Below, piece by piece: positions 34,801 to 43,880 of a stretch of 64,000 nt of DNA. Position 1 is the stretch's first letter, and each line of letters starts with the position of its first letter. Under the pieces are notes generated by a model, which saw only the letters and a program-made list of their open reading frames with translations, was not told where the DNA came from and did not search any database. The position numbers and the translations under genes were made by a program. Where the stretch lies: the NCBI GenBank assembly GCA_029582265.1, contig CM055828.1, positions 28,908,618-28,972,617 of the forward strand, in the 5' to 3' direction. The DNA comes from Zoroaster sp. YZ-2022. Its lineage: Eukaryota > Echinodermata > Asteroidea > Forcipulatida > Zoroasteridae.

Positions 34801-35803
34801 AGTTATTGGCTGGAGGAAGAGATTATGAGATAATAATAATAGTAATGTGGACTTATATAGCGCACGTATCCACCAAACTGGTGCTCAAGGCGCATTATAT
34901 TATTACCCCTGCTCATCAGGCGCATAAATCATTCCTGAAACCATCTCAGCTCCCTGGGGAATATACAGCTCAATTGCTGCCATTTCGGCGCATATGGGGC
35001 TAATCAAACACAACAACCAACTCTGCCCTCACAGGTACCCATTTAACCCAGGGTGGAGAGAAGCAATTATGGTAAAGTGTCTTGCTCAAGGACACAAGCA
35101 CCATGGTCGCAGCCAGGATTCGAACCCACATTCCGATGACTCGGCCATCAGAACACAAATCTGATGCACTAAACCGCTCGACCATGACACTCCAATATTA
35201 TTGGGATAGGGACTGAAAACCCAATCCATATGTCAGCTTGGGTTCAAGAAAAGCAAGGTAAGGAACACAATATATGACAACCTGATCCCCTGCTGAGTCC
35301 ATTATAATAAGTATTTGTTTCTAATTGAGGTTTAAAAAATATCTTTTCAGGTTCAGCGATTGAAAGAGAGGAAATCTCAACTGAAGAAAGAGGAACAGTC
35401 ATCAGACATCTCGGACGGTATGAGCACCCATCAGGCATCATCTTCCTCTACTATGACGCCATCCAAGGTCAGTAGAGGTCATGGGGTCACAACAGGGTCC
35501 GATGACAACACCTTAAAGTTGGTCAGTAATGTCCCCTTAGCGCCTGTCGTGACAGTGACACTCTCCGGCGACAGTGTGTCCGCCGCTTGCAGTCAAGAAT
35601 CTGGGGGAAATTCAACAGGTTCGTCCCACACGATGAGGAAGAGAGGCCACGCGAGCGACGTCACCGAAGACGGGCAACAGGAGGATGTCACCAAGAAGAG
35701 CCGAAAGGATCCCGGTAATGGCAATAACAACAATGGGAATTGTAACCATGGGAACAAAGAGCGGTCGCCATTGAAACGGATCGCAAGGTGGCTGAAACAG
35801 TGA
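10495..35803 (+). CDS. NADSYN1: Glutamine-dependent NAD(+) synthetase, complete, 18 coding exons
   Basis: Exons: 10495-10579, 17029-17089, 19559-19675, 20173-20226, 21001-21142, 22499-22587, 23655-23772, 24578-24709, 25737-25814, 26829-27002, 27638-27740, 28993-29161, 30423-30665, 31148-31279, 32605-32674, 33553-33681, 34357-34533, 35351-35803. They sum to 2526 nt (841 residues plus stop) in one unbroken frame. The enzyme makes NAD from nicotinic acid adenine dinucleotide, ATP and glutamine. Residues 1 to ~275 are the nitrilase-type glutaminase with its triad Glu45 (LGPELE), Lys114 (IKPK) and Cys175 (GSELCE). Residues ~330-690 are the synthetase, with the PP-loop SGGIDSS at 358-364, then [27 protein letters not shown] and [13 protein letters not shown]. 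The start [22 protein letters not shown] matches the vertebrate N terminus. Residues 692-841, all from the last exon, form an extra tail absent from the ~706-residue human protein. Intron 1 is 6.4 kb. Confidence 0.97.
11793..13888. mobile_element. 2.1-kb TIR element with 4-bp ATTA duplication
   Basis: Left terminus GGCTCATTTCATCAGGTTGG(GATACA), right terminus its complement ending GGTGAAATGAGCC; ATTA flanks both sides. The interior is AT-rich with no recognised transposase, so it looks non-autonomous. It shares TGTGACATG(A/G)AGGT near the left end with 49554-49995. Confidence 0.72.
14076..14611 (+). mobile_element. Two tRNA-Leu SINE heads in tandem with one tail
   Basis: Heads at 14076 and 14262 both read CGGTCTAGCGCAC, then GAACTCAAGTTCTGG and GGGTTCGAGCCCCGG. 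The anticodon-arm sequence with CAA and the overall head resemble tRNA-Leu(CAA). The first unit has a different short body (CTTCGGATGGGACGTAAAGC) and no tail. The second has the full body and ends GCGCCTTGAGCGCC, GTGCGCTATATAAATC, (ATT)n. Confidence 0.85.
15750..16055 (-). mobile_element. Family A MITE copy, inverted
   Basis: Reverse-orientation copy of the element at 6169-6510. It ends GTAGTAGGAGGG followed by TTAT, a mutated TTAA. The left terminus has degraded, but the block ACTTTAGTGGGAAGTTGCTA and the GTCAAAA-rich interior remain. NADSYN1 intron 1. Confidence 0.8.
16688..16989 (+). mobile_element. Family A MITE copy
   Basis: TTAA, then ACCCTCCC at the left and GTAGGAGGG-TTAA at the right, with the same GTCAAAA-rich interior as 6169-6510. 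It ends 39 bp before NADSYN1 exon 2 (17029), so the element lies next to the 3' splice site. Confidence 0.85.
17252..17516 (+). mobile_element. Small TIR element with GGACACCCTG tandem repeats
   Basis: TAGCCAGAGGGGTGTCTGGG at the left and a short mirrored CCTGGCTAA at the right. TTTGGACACCCTGTTT repeats about six times, in part as a ~100-bp direct duplication. Inverted copy at 25264-25430. Confidence 0.68.
18748..19070 (+). mobile_element. Family F MITE, right end truncated
   Basis: AACAAAGTCTCTGGTTTCTTG at the left and the shared interior GATGTCCAATTGCAGCCAAA. The right terminus dissolves into A-rich sequence. NADSYN1 intron 2. Confidence 0.7.
19281..19309. repeat. (TG)n-(G)n microsatellite
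   Basis: GTGTGTGT followed by a G run, in NADSYN1 intron 2. Confidence 0.9.
19748..19903 (+). mobile_element. Family A MITE fragment
   Basis: Left end TTAACCCTTCTGTGACTGCA, then the GTCAAAAT-rich first half of family A. The right half is missing; the copy breaks off just before a 77-bp tandem repeat at 19927. Confidence 0.75.
19927..20142 (+). repeat. 77-bp tandem repeat, three copies
   Basis: AATCGTATTCGTTTCACACA, GCCTCATGAATAATAATGAA, TTGACC..., AGTAGAATGAACC, three times. Just before NADSYN1 exon 4 (20173). Confidence 0.85.
21365..21647. mobile_element. Small TIR element built of GCAACAAGGTCGTATC repeats
   Basis: TCGCATCTGTGCAACAAGGT at the left is mirrored by ACCTTTTTGCGCAGATGCGA at the right. 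Inside the left half, TGCAACAAGGTCGTATCT repeats four times with a ~24-bp period; single inverted copies sit near the right end. NADSYN1 intron 5. Confidence 0.7.
22195..22476 (+). mobile_element. Penelope-like retroelement fragment with hammerhead-like motif
   Basis: About 280 bp, repeated inverted at 32925-33178. The centre (22357-22393) reads CTGAGGA-C-GATCAG-AGCATA-CTGATC-GAAACGTC, matching a minimal hammerhead core, followed by GAGTTGTACCTCCAG and TTCTTTTCAGAACTAATTAC. Such motifs are known from Penelope-like elements; no reverse transcriptase is present here. A further 3' piece of the same repeat is at 21783-21863. Confidence 0.62.
22978..23095. repeat. LINE/SINE-tail-like fragment
   Basis: TAATAATAATAATATTGTTC followed by CAATGCGCTTTACATT: reverse-oriented tail of another L2-type element. 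Confidence 0.5.
23120..23600 (+). mobile_element. Family D MITE with internal 85-bp tandem repeats
   Basis: Left end TTGACCCTAATCCCCTAGG (TTAA mutated), right end GTTAGGGTTAA. Between them an ~85-bp unit containing GGTGGAGTTTGATGGATTTG and CACCATGGCTTGGCTATACA repeats about three times. Termini and CCAAAATCC motifs tie it to families C and D. It lies just upstream of NADSYN1 exon 7 (23655). Confidence 0.78.
24008..24277 (+). mobile_element. Family D MITE copy
   Basis: TTAACCCTAACCCCCTAGG at the left, GGTTGGGGTTAA at the right, 270 bp. It is nearly the reverse complement of 45476-45736. A poly(A) run of about 24 follows. Confidence 0.85.
24881..25246 (-). mobile_element. tRNA-Leu SINE, full length
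   Basis: Minus-strand copy: head at 25246 downwards (GGCCGAGCGGTCTAGC), B box near 25170, body with GCTCCCTGGGGAGTATACAG (plus strand), tail ending in (TAA)n at 24881. It follows NADSYN1 exon 8. Confidence 0.88.
25264..25430 (-). mobile_element. Inverted copy of the GGACACCCTG element
   Basis: Ends GACACCCCTCTGGCTAAT; interior AAACAGGGTGTCCAAA and TACATGTAAATGACAGATGA match 17252-17516 reversed. It has one fewer internal repeat. Confidence 0.68.
26051..26697 (+). mobile_element. TTAA-flanked DNA element, family E (CCAGTT termini)
   Basis: TTAACCAGTTCGCTTCGGAGG at the left and CAACTGGTTAA at the right: CCAGTT inverted termini with TTAA on each side, 647 bp. No transposase frame is seen. A second copy in inverse orientation is at 36751-37369 and a diverged one is nested at 3639-4678. 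NADSYN1 intron 9. Confidence 0.83.
27050..27386 (+). mobile_element. Family F MITE, left part deleted
   Basis: Short left remnant ACAGTCTCTGGG, shared interior, intact right terminus GACCAGAAACTGGAGACGTT running to GGGCC. Downstream of NADSYN1 exon 10. Confidence 0.68.
27405..27600 (+). mobile_element. SINE body/tail fragment
   Basis: GAGGGCAGAGTTGGTTATTG, then CTCCCCAGGGAGCTGAGATG and a G-run of about 14, without the tRNA head. It lies just before NADSYN1 exon 11. Confidence 0.7.
27863..28179 (+). mobile_element. tRNA-Leu SINE, diverged copy
   Basis: GCCATGGCCGAGCAGTTAAG head, GTGGGTCCGAATCCTGG B box, AGACACTTAACTACATG, and CTCCCCAGGGAGTGGAGATG; the (ATT)n end is at 28179. Confidence 0.82.
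28553..28905 (-). mobile_element. Family C MITE copy
   Basis: TTAACCCTAACTCCCTAGG to GGTTAGGGTTAA, 353 bp, in NADSYN1 intron 11 between exons 27638-27740 and 28993-29161. It is very similar to 20-411. Confidence 0.87.
29700..29945. repeat. Degenerate TACTCG/TACTCA hexamer array
   Basis: TACTCATACTCG-type hexamers recur in clusters across 240 bp, broken by AATACA and GTAGAGTTGGA segments. NADSYN1 intron 12. Confidence 0.8.
30070..30314. mobile_element. Head-to-head pair of the same Penelope-like fragment
   Basis: A minus-strand copy (about 30078-30187) is followed directly by a plus-strand copy (30190-30314), so CCTCCAGTTCTTTTCAGAAC occurs in both orientations around a centre near 30188. The plus copy keeps CTGAAGA and the AATCAG/CTGATC hairpin but its GAAAC segment is disrupted. 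Confidence 0.65.
31727..31890 (+). mobile_element. SINE tail fragment with (ATC)n end
   Basis: CTCCAGGGAGCTGAGATAGT to GCGCCTTGAGCACC and GTGCGCTATATAAGTC, then (ATC)n instead of (ATT)n. Confidence 0.75.
31857..31915. repeat. (ATC)n / (CTC)n microsatellite
   Basis: Simple run at the end of a SINE tail: ATC repeats, then CTCCTC. Confidence 0.9.
31900..32130 (+). repeat. Dispersed repeat with GAAAC hairpin (pair with 52600-52800)
   Basis: Shares TCCGGTCCTAGGACCAG, TTTTGTGTT, CTTTG(A/C)-rich spacing and AACCTGCTAGGTTTGAAACG with 52600-52800. The hairpin AACC/GGTT followed by GAAAC resembles the Penelope-type motif, but the CTGANGA box is not clear. Confidence 0.5.
32925..33178 (-). mobile_element. 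Penelope-like fragment, minus-strand copy
   Basis: Reverse complement of 22195-22476. The hammerhead-like segment is 33005-33041 with core CTGAAGA and GAAACGTC and one mismatch in stem II. Confidence 0.62.
33749..34118 (+). mobile_element. Family F MITE copy
   Basis: AAAAAAAGTCTCCGGTTTCTGG at the left and CCAGAAACCAGAGACTTTTTT at the right, about 370 bp, the most complete copy. NADSYN1 intron between exons 33553-33681 and 34357-34533. Confidence 0.75.
34831..35193 (-). mobile_element. tRNA-Leu SINE, full length, beside a second tail fragment
   Basis: Minus-strand copy with head near 35193 (CATGGTCGAGCGG on its coding strand) and (TAA)n at 34831. A separate tail fragment of a related element lies at about 34690-34786. 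NADSYN1 intron 17. Confidence 0.85.
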
Positions 35804-36378
35804 GAGTAAAATGGACGTGACGAAATTACGATTGGACTAACTAGTTTAACTCGATGTTGTGTGACATCCCAAATATTTTAGTATTACCTCCTACCATGCC
35901 AAGCCTTGTAGTTTTAAGCCTAGACATTTTAATTATTCTGATGGTATGTATATTTTAGCAAAAAAACATTCAATAATGTGTGTGTGAATATTACATGTAC
36001 ATTTTGGCAAATAATTCAGCATAAGGTGAAGGGGAACTCATGCCTACTTTGTATTCAGTTTTTGTTTAACCTTGGTATTATGATAAATTAAGAGCTAATT
36101 CTGTGGTCGTATTTAGAGACATTTTAACAAAAGCAAAACAAATTCAGTTTTACGTATAACTTACTTGGTGGTGTAAAGTTGATGATGGTTTTTAAGAATC
36201 CTTGAAATCTTTCTTTCTGAGGTGCTATAGTTTTCCTTTAAACGTTAAGCCATTATATACTATCGGAGTATGGAACCAACTTCAATTACTGAAGGCTCTG
36301 TCAGTGTCAATCAGCAATGATTTATGTATTGAGCTGGTTTGGGGGTGTGAACAAAACATATGCATTTATTACCACAGG

Positions 36379-36384
36379 AATAAA
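36379..36384 (+). promoter_or_regulatory. Candidate NADSYN1 poly(A) signal
   Basis: AATAAA 576 bp after the stop codon. It is the first canonical hexamer I noticed downstream; the cleavage site is not determinable here. Confidence 0.35.
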
Positions 36385-36750
36385 CATTATAATTTAATGC
36401 GATTTTCATTGATTGGACAAATAATCTGGACATGTTTTCAGTAAGTATTTTAATGGGAATGATATGATCGATTTATACAAACATAATATATTTAAAATGA
36501 TTCAGAGAAAAATGGTCTCCATTTGTAAATATTGCAAAATTGTTTTGGATATAGTTGTGAGAATTTTATGATTTTGTTAAACTGTAATATTGGACATATA
36601 AATGATATGATATATAACATATGATATATCTCTTTTATAGCAAAGCACAGTGCCTTTGTTAGGCATGATTATGGGAATTAAAGGTTTGATGCTGTTCATG
36701 GGATATATATATATACCGTTATACCCCATCCCCCAGGATTTAAGCTCTTG

Positions 36751-37369
36751 TTAACCAGTTCATATTTTTTTCCGGTCCCCCGTGCGGGTTTATTTTCAGT
36801 GAAAAAGCAGAAAAAATTTCTAGCCATTAATAATTTTTCTGTCAATGAAACTAAGTCCGGACACCCAAATAAACACCTTTACTCATTGACATTTCGAGAA
36901 TTAAATGGCTAGTTTTTTAATTACGGTTGTGTTCAGCACAATTAGACCGTTGGCAAGCTCCGATGCAACGGCCTATTAGCGACCAGTGCCCGGTCGAACA
37001 GACGGCATACCGGGAGAGAGAGGAAAGGCCTCGTAAACAATGGATATAAATCCGTCTTTACAAATTCTTGGTTGGTACGTCAAAGGAACAGGTCTTGGAT
37101 AAAGGGATTACGCAAAAATCAACAAAAATAGTGAACTCGTTCATTGTTTGCAGTGCCTTTTGTCCAGGGCCACCGAACCGTGACCCCATGGACTCCGAGA
37201 AACGATTGCATGTATACAAGTCAGCCGCCACGACGGCACGCCACGTGTGGCGTGTTGACAAGTCTCCCGGTAACACACACAAAAATCGGAATGCGTGTTT
37301 AGACGCTCTCCGATCCCTGGTTCAAAAAAAACATGCGTGTATACACGGCCTCCGACGCGAACTGGTTAA
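36751..37369 (-). mobile_element. Family E element copy
   Basis: Starts TTAACCAGTTCATA and ends CGCGAACTGGTTAA, 619 bp. It is the reverse complement of 26051-26697 through most of its length, including the block around GCCACGTGTGGCGTGTTGAC. Confidence 0.85.
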
Positions 37370-38154
37370 AATGGGTAGTGAACTAGGGGAGGGATGCTCC
37401 CAGAGTGGGTGTAAGGAGCAAGGTCTTGTAAAGTAATATGGAATTTTTTTAATAGGGGAAAGTTAAGTTGGTACATTCTTGTCTAGCTGTGTGTCCCTCC
37501 TCCCCCTCTCCCTCCTCCTTCCCTGGACATTTTATTTGCTTTGTTTGAATTAGTTTGAATTAGTTTGAATGTGACATAATTTTCTAAAGAATAGTTTTCG
37601 TGACGAGCAATGTTGAAGATTGGTGACAAGTTTACCTTCTGATTAGTCAACAATAAGCATGTTATATTGCATGACTGCATGATGTATTCACTAAACAATC
37701 ATTGATAGAATTCTCCTTATTCTTATTATTCACTAGATGTTTATTTATTGTATTGATGTCTAGACGATGTGACCTGTGTTTACAAAATTGTGGCGTGATG
37801 TCACAGGTCACATCGTCTGTAAGTACATGCAGCTGTCACACTGTGACAATATGTAATTCTGTTCTGATCCCTGACCACCAAACAAAAATGTCTGTTTGAA
37901 TAGGATCAATCTATTTGACGTGAGCCTCATTTTGATTGGGTCTGGTTCCGATCCCTGACTACCAAACAAAAAGGTCTGTTTGAAAAGGCACCAGTCTGAA
38001 TGACAGGAGCCTCATTATGATTCCCATAGACTTGTGTAATATGTGATAAAGTCGAGCCCTTCACATTATTCAATATATGTATTGTTTGCATGTCTTAACA
38101 GTGTTACAATTCTTTAAAGTCAGTGCATGGTGCATACTTGCTTGTACCTGATAC

Positions 38155-38476
38155 TTAAAACCTAAACCCATCAAGCTTCAATAGCTGGATGTTGTACTTT
38201 GATGGACTCGGTACTGTATAGCCCAGACAGGGATACTTTACAAGGGGCCAGGTGTCCCAATTCCAGCCTGAGTCCAACAGCAGGGTGGTAGTGTTACTGC
38301 ATGGTGTTGGATTTTGATGGACTCGGTACTGTATAACCCAGACAGGAATACTTTACAAGGGGGCCAGGTGTCCCAATTCCATCCGAGTCCAACAACAGGG
38401 TGGTAGTGTTAGTGCATGGTGTTGGATTTTGGTGGATTCAGGAAGGTTCTTCACCAAAACCATTAGGGGGTTAGGC
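38155..38476 (+). mobile_element. Degraded family D-related MITE with tandem duplication
   Basis: Begins TTAAAACCTAAACCCATC and ends CATTAGGGGGTTAGG. Inside is a ~117-bp unit (GATGGACTCGGTACTGTATA ... CAGGGTGGTAGTGTTA) in two direct copies. Termini are decayed, so the borders are approximate. Confidence 0.6.
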
Positions 38477-39120
38477 AGTGCACACTATTGGTAATTACTG
38501 AAAAGAAATTAAAAGGACTATTATGTAAATGCTTACTTGGTACGAAGTTTTTGAAAAGTGTCTGACATGTTGTCGTATTCAAGAAAGTATATTAAATAAC
38601 AAGGCGGAGATCACCAGCTGGCGATCCATTTGCACATTAACACAGATAGTACAAATGTATTTTAATTATTTGAACCTAAACAATGCAAGGAAATATACTG
38701 AAAATTTCCCAGGTTGGTGAATTTCTCATGGTTCTTATAAAGTATGGAAGCATTTATACATACATGTTACCAATAGTGTACACAGCCAATACAGTAATAA
38801 CCCCACTATGCTGAATATAACTCTTGGCTTTATATTTGATATTATAACACTTCGTACATACATGTAGATTCTGTCTTGTGATCGGTTGAGAGCGTGTCAC
38901 ATGTTCGCTATTTTTACTGTAACGACAAAGAAAGACTAGCCCATGAAATTGGTCTAAACGCGTCAATGCTGTTGTTACAACATGAATAAATACGTGTTTA
39001 TATACAGAAGGTCAATCAATTTCGGAGTGTTGTCAAGTTAATGAAAGTCATGTATTGGTTTGATTTATTGTAGCAGGTCTCTTAATCAATTGTGCAGGAT
39101 CTATGTATGAGGTGTTATAA

Positions 39121-39275
39121 AACAAATATTGACTGTTTTCACTCGTACAGTAAAACTAGTCTCCCTTGGTGATCCCTGGAACAAGCTATTTTCTAAAATG
39201 GAATGCTCCAGGGATCACCGAGGGAGACTAGTTTTACTACTGTACCACTTGTAGCAGTCAATATTTGTATATTGG
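39121..39275. repeat. Foldback palindrome
   Basis: AACAAATATTGACTG ... TAAAACTAGTCTCCCTTGGT at the left is mirrored by ACCGAGGGAGACTAGTTTTA ... CAGTCAATATTTGT at the right. Arms of about 60 bp and a short AT-rich loop. Likely a MITE. Confidence 0.75.
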
Positions 39276-39664
39276 CATAATGTAGTCATTAATCACTATT
39301 CTAGACTATGGCATGACATGCACAACTGGTGGTAGGTGAATACATAGCCTGGGACACTCACCGTATAACACAGTTGTATATTTCTGAATCCAACACATTT
39401 CATTGTGTCCAATTGTCAGGCTAGGAAAATAAATCACAGCTATATGGCATACATATGGACCAAGACATTGATATCCTTTAGAAAATAACACTGCCCAAGA
39501 ATGTTGTTATTTTCACCTTGGTAGGTGGCACAACGAATGTTTTCATCTATCAGTTGTTGCTAAAGACCATTTCTGAGAATAAGGTTCAACCGTTGTGAGC
39601 ATTTATACTGTGAATCTGAAGTTGTTAACAGAGGTTGTTGCATTGTATTGAACAAAACCTTACC

Positions 39665-40076
39665 TATATGGGCAATTGCGTGGTTAATCGCATTACATTT
39701 TTGAGGTTTTGGGCCCACTCTTAATGCCATAATATATATTTTACTCAACAGTTTTTCCACAGCAGTTGCATTATACCCAGACCTTACTCGGCACAAAATA
39801 AGAATTTCAGAAATTTGTGATATGTATGGCTATATAAGAGAAAAAGTAACATTTTATACATGTCTGAAAAATGTAACGTGAGTAACCAGCAATTTTTCTC
39901 TGTTAGCATACATATAACAAATTTCTGAAATTATTTTTTTGTGCCGAGTAAGGTGTGGGTATAATGCAACTACTGTTAAAAACTTGATGAGTGAAATATA
40001 TAAGAAAAGAAATTATGGCATTAAGAGTGGGCCCAATACCTCACAAATGTAACGTAACCATGGGATTGCCCATATG
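39665..40076. repeat. 412-bp imperfect palindrome
   Basis: Arms of about 170 bp: CTATATGGGCAATTGCGTGG ... CCTTACTCGGCACAAAATAA at the left; the mirrored right arm ends GGGATTGCCCATATG. The loop contains TGTAACGTGAGTAACC. A similar GTTACTCAC-rich stretch is at about 14640-15225. Confidence 0.75.
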
Positions 40077-41944
40077 AACACAAACACAACTTGTGTTAGG
40101 TATCTGTTGAAATTGTTCCTTTGATTTCTTTTGGTGCAAGTTCATTTTAGCATGATGTAGGAAAAAAAACACCAGAATCTTAGGTAATATTAAAGGGGAA
40201 ATGTGTTGCAGACAATAATTTCTTTCTAAAGGATGTTTTCATCAAGCCCCATTAATTAATCCTGAAACAATTACCAGCCCAGCTTTCTGTAAGGAAATAA
40301 TATGCACTTAACTTTAGCAGAAAATTCTGCTAATAAGCTTACTTCACGAGTAAGCAAGGTACTAAGTATTCTCTACTTACTCCACGAGTTTAAAACTTCT
40401 GCGCCACGAAATTAGGTCCCATAGTTTTAAATTGAATTTCTACATCAACAGTGGTGGCAATGGGAATTCAAGAGGTTGTGCAACCTACATGTACATGCAT
40501 TCCAATAAACTTCCCAACTCAAGACTTTGGAATGTGGTATTCGTAGTCTGTATGCAATTATGAGAGCACATTATCCATTTGATACCCAAAGGATCAACAT
40601 GTATAGATGTGATCTATGACATCGCTGGTTTACAAAAGAGCCCCAAGGTCAAACCGTCCTGGGCTAAAAAAAAAAAAAATGTACACTGGTCTATGTGACA
40701 AGAAACCATAGAATCTGATATTTTGAGATAAAAGCAGAAAAACTCTTAATTTGATTTATTGTTAATAAGGCACTAACATTACATCTCAAATCTTATTCAT
40801 CTGAACATATCAAAAACTTCTTGATGTTATGTTGAAGTACAAACTCTGCATACAAATACATACATTTTTGTAAATGAGTAAGCTGGTCTATGGAATGACA
40901 AATGGGTGTAAGTGTACATGCTTTGGCATGTTCATTTACTTGGAGGGGGAGGGGTGGCCATAAAACTTCTTGGCCATAAAACTTGACCTTTGACCCATCA
41001 TCTGGGCCAGTCCTGTCAAGTAAACAATTTGTCCATTCCAGATTGTGTAATTTTGCTTCCCCAGGACAAACGTGGGTAATATTACAAGCCAAATAAATTA
41101 CCATTACTAAAATTTTGTTGTTAAAAATTAAAAAAATATGAACTATGGCAATTTTATAGAATTTCCAATGTTTATCTTAGAAAAAATGTACACTTTCAAC
41201 ATGTTGGTGTCCCTAAACTTGACGAGTCACTCATCTGGGTCTGTTCAGTAAAGTAAACAAAACTAAAATTAAAATGTTATAGGACAAGTTTTTTTCTTTC
41301 TTAAATCACAACATTTATTGTTTATGTTCATAAAAAATCAAACCAAATATTACACTTAAGATTACATGTATATAAAATTCTATATTACATATAGCTACAC
41401 TACTGGCTAAAGTGACTATAGTATTTGATTTTTTTTTTTAAGGCATCTGATCATCTATATACATTGTGTGTGTTGTGACTAAAGGAGAAAAACCAGACAA
41501 GCTGCTGATTAATTGGGAAGAACAAGCAAATGTGCTGTTTAAAAGCCGTAACATATGTACACAATGAGACAACGAAATTATTTCGCCCATGTCGTACGTA
41601 TGCCAAATAATCATCAAGTCAAGAAATTAACGTTTAATGTGAAACAAAAACGTACTGAAACAGGTTATTGATAACTCACAATTACCAAAAGATGAATTTC
41701 TGAAAAAATGCTTCACAACAGACAGTTCTAGAGTTACTAGAATTTGGATGATGAATTCTACTGCAAAATATCTGAGCGATATACATGTAGCGAAAATGAC
41801 CATGAATGAATGAACACAATGAGACACCAGATTAGTAAGCAAGTCAGCATGATGCTAGGCAAATTTCTACACTTTTGATTGGTCCAATTCTGTGTTGCGT
41901 GCTGGCTTAATGTAATTTGAATAATGACTGCTCTATATCACCCA

Positions 41945-42266
41945 TTAACACCCTACTACTACTACTACTACAAGGGTCAAAATCAGTCAAAATGTTGATA
42001 TACTTGCCAAGGTATATCTAGTGCACTTAAAATTCAAACACTGTCATACCTTACGTGTAGTAAGTACATTTACAGGTCAAAATGAGGTCGACCGTTTTTT
42101 TACTGGTAAAAGCATTGTCTGGTATTGTTCAGGGTGGTCAAAATGACAGTAAAAAAATACCCCTGTGTGCACATTTGGGTCAACAATGAAAACAGGAAAA
42201 CCAGTTGACTGGTTTTGACCTCTGTAGCAACTTCCCACAAAAGTGCAGCAATAGTAGGAGGGTTAA
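41945..42266 (+). mobile_element. Family A MITE copy
   Basis: TTAACACCCTACTACTAC at the left, AGTAGGAGGGTTAA at the right, same interior as 6169-6510, and again a (TAC)n expansion at the left terminus. Confidence 0.85.
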
Positions 42267-42302
42267 AAGTACAACATTGGTAATATTGAGAAAATAAATG
42301 TT

Positions 42303-42566
42303 TCTATGAATGAGTATGATAGGGGTGTGATTTGACAAAAGTAAAAAAATCCTGAAAAATGGGAAGTGGACCTTGGTCTCCCTTAGGTCTAAAGGACAAA
42401 GCTCCTCTGAACTTCCCGGATGTTTAATTTTGGAGGATTTACAGACTCTCCACGACACAATACAGGCAACTTCTTTCTTTCCTTGGTGGCTACTTCTCTT
42501 CTTTCAAGAAAATTTTGAGGCAAAGGGAGATTTCTAAAAAAAATCCTGAGAAATTACAGGCCTGAT
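42303..42566 (+). repeat. Dispersed repeat, GGTGTGATTTGAC family
   Basis: GGGGTGTGATTTGACAAAAG to TGAGAAATTACAGGCCTG. Matches 59091-59386 and, inverted, about 25838-25965. Origin unknown. Confidence 0.65.
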
Positions 42567-42917
42567 ATGCTTACTCTCTTTGAATCAAGATACACAGGAA
42601 ACCAACCTGTGAAGGTTTCAGCTTTGTATTGCGGCCGATGAGGTCATTGTCACCCAGGGTACTCCCCAGTGGTAACCCAGGCAATCATAAGTACACAACA
42701 CCTTCATAGGATTGAGATTGCCTGGGTACCATTGGGGAGGAGTGCCGAAGGTGCTGCCTTATCACGTTGTTTCATTCACAAGACAGTATGCATATCGATT
42801 TGTTGTATTCATTTGAAATTTAGGAAAGAGAACTTTCTTAAATTGATTTTTCTTAATTACGACAGAACCTCAGATTATATTTTTTCTAGGGAAGATTAAT
42901 GCTGTCCTCGGCCTTTT

Positions 42918-43110
42918 TTAGGCAAAAAAAAAAAAGTCTCTGGTCTCTGCGTACGTCGTCACAGACCTGCGTGTCAGCATTTTTATTTATTTATTTTTTT
43001 GGGGGGCTATGAAACGATGTCCAATTGCAGCCCAAATTGCTGGATCGATTGAAATTCTGCCATGCTGTGTTTTAAATGACTTTTCCCCATACGGATATGA
43101 AAGTTTTACA
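42918..43110 (+). mobile_element. Family F MITE, 3' truncated
   Basis: Left terminus with AAAAAGTCTCTGGTCTCTG, then the shared GATGTCCAATTGCAGCCCAA block; breaks off near 43110. Confidence 0.65.
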
Positions 43111-43326
43111 TTTGATTTTTGATTTATCTTGTTAAATTTGTTAATTACCAATGCTAGACCTTAACCTTTAATGCATCCCCAAGTAATCATAACGCACCTA
43201 ATCCGGTATTTTTCCCTTTACTAACACACACTCGGTGTAAAAAAGGGTCAAATGTTAATCGTCTTAAACCTATTAAAGGCAAGACACAAGGCCAAGGGCA
43301 TATACATGTGTATGTGGCTGATCAAA

Positions 43327-43844
43327 GGGAAGGTACAACATTGGTAATGTTGGCCAAACTGCTTCTAAGAGTATGCTTACTCTCTTTGAATCAAGATATA
43401 CATTGAAGGGAAGGTACAACATTGGTAATGTTGGCCAAACTGCTTCTAAGAGTATGCTTACTCTCTTTGAATCAAGATATACATTGAAGGGAAGGTACAA
43501 CATTGAGGTGTCGTGGCCGAGCGGTCTAGCTTACCGGATTCAAGTTCTGGTGTTAGCAACAGAATGTGGGTTCGAATCACGGCCGTGACACTTGTGTCCT
43601 TGAGCAAGACACTTAATCATAATTGCTTCTCTTCACCCAGGGGTTAAATGGGTACCTGTGAAGGCAGAGTTGGTTTGCTCTATATGCGCTAGAAATGGCA
43701 GCAATTGAGCTGTATACTCCCCAGGGAGCTGAGATGGTTTCAGGAATGATTTATGAGCCTTATGAGCCTTATGAGCAGGGATAATAATATAATGCGCCTT
43801 GAGCACCACTTAGTTGGTGGATACGTGCGCTATATAAATCCACA

Positions 43845-43880
<36 letters not shown>

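Noticed and set aside
43273..43503. Repetitive open frames on both strands
   Set aside because: They arise from the 81-bp tandem array, whose period is divisible by three.
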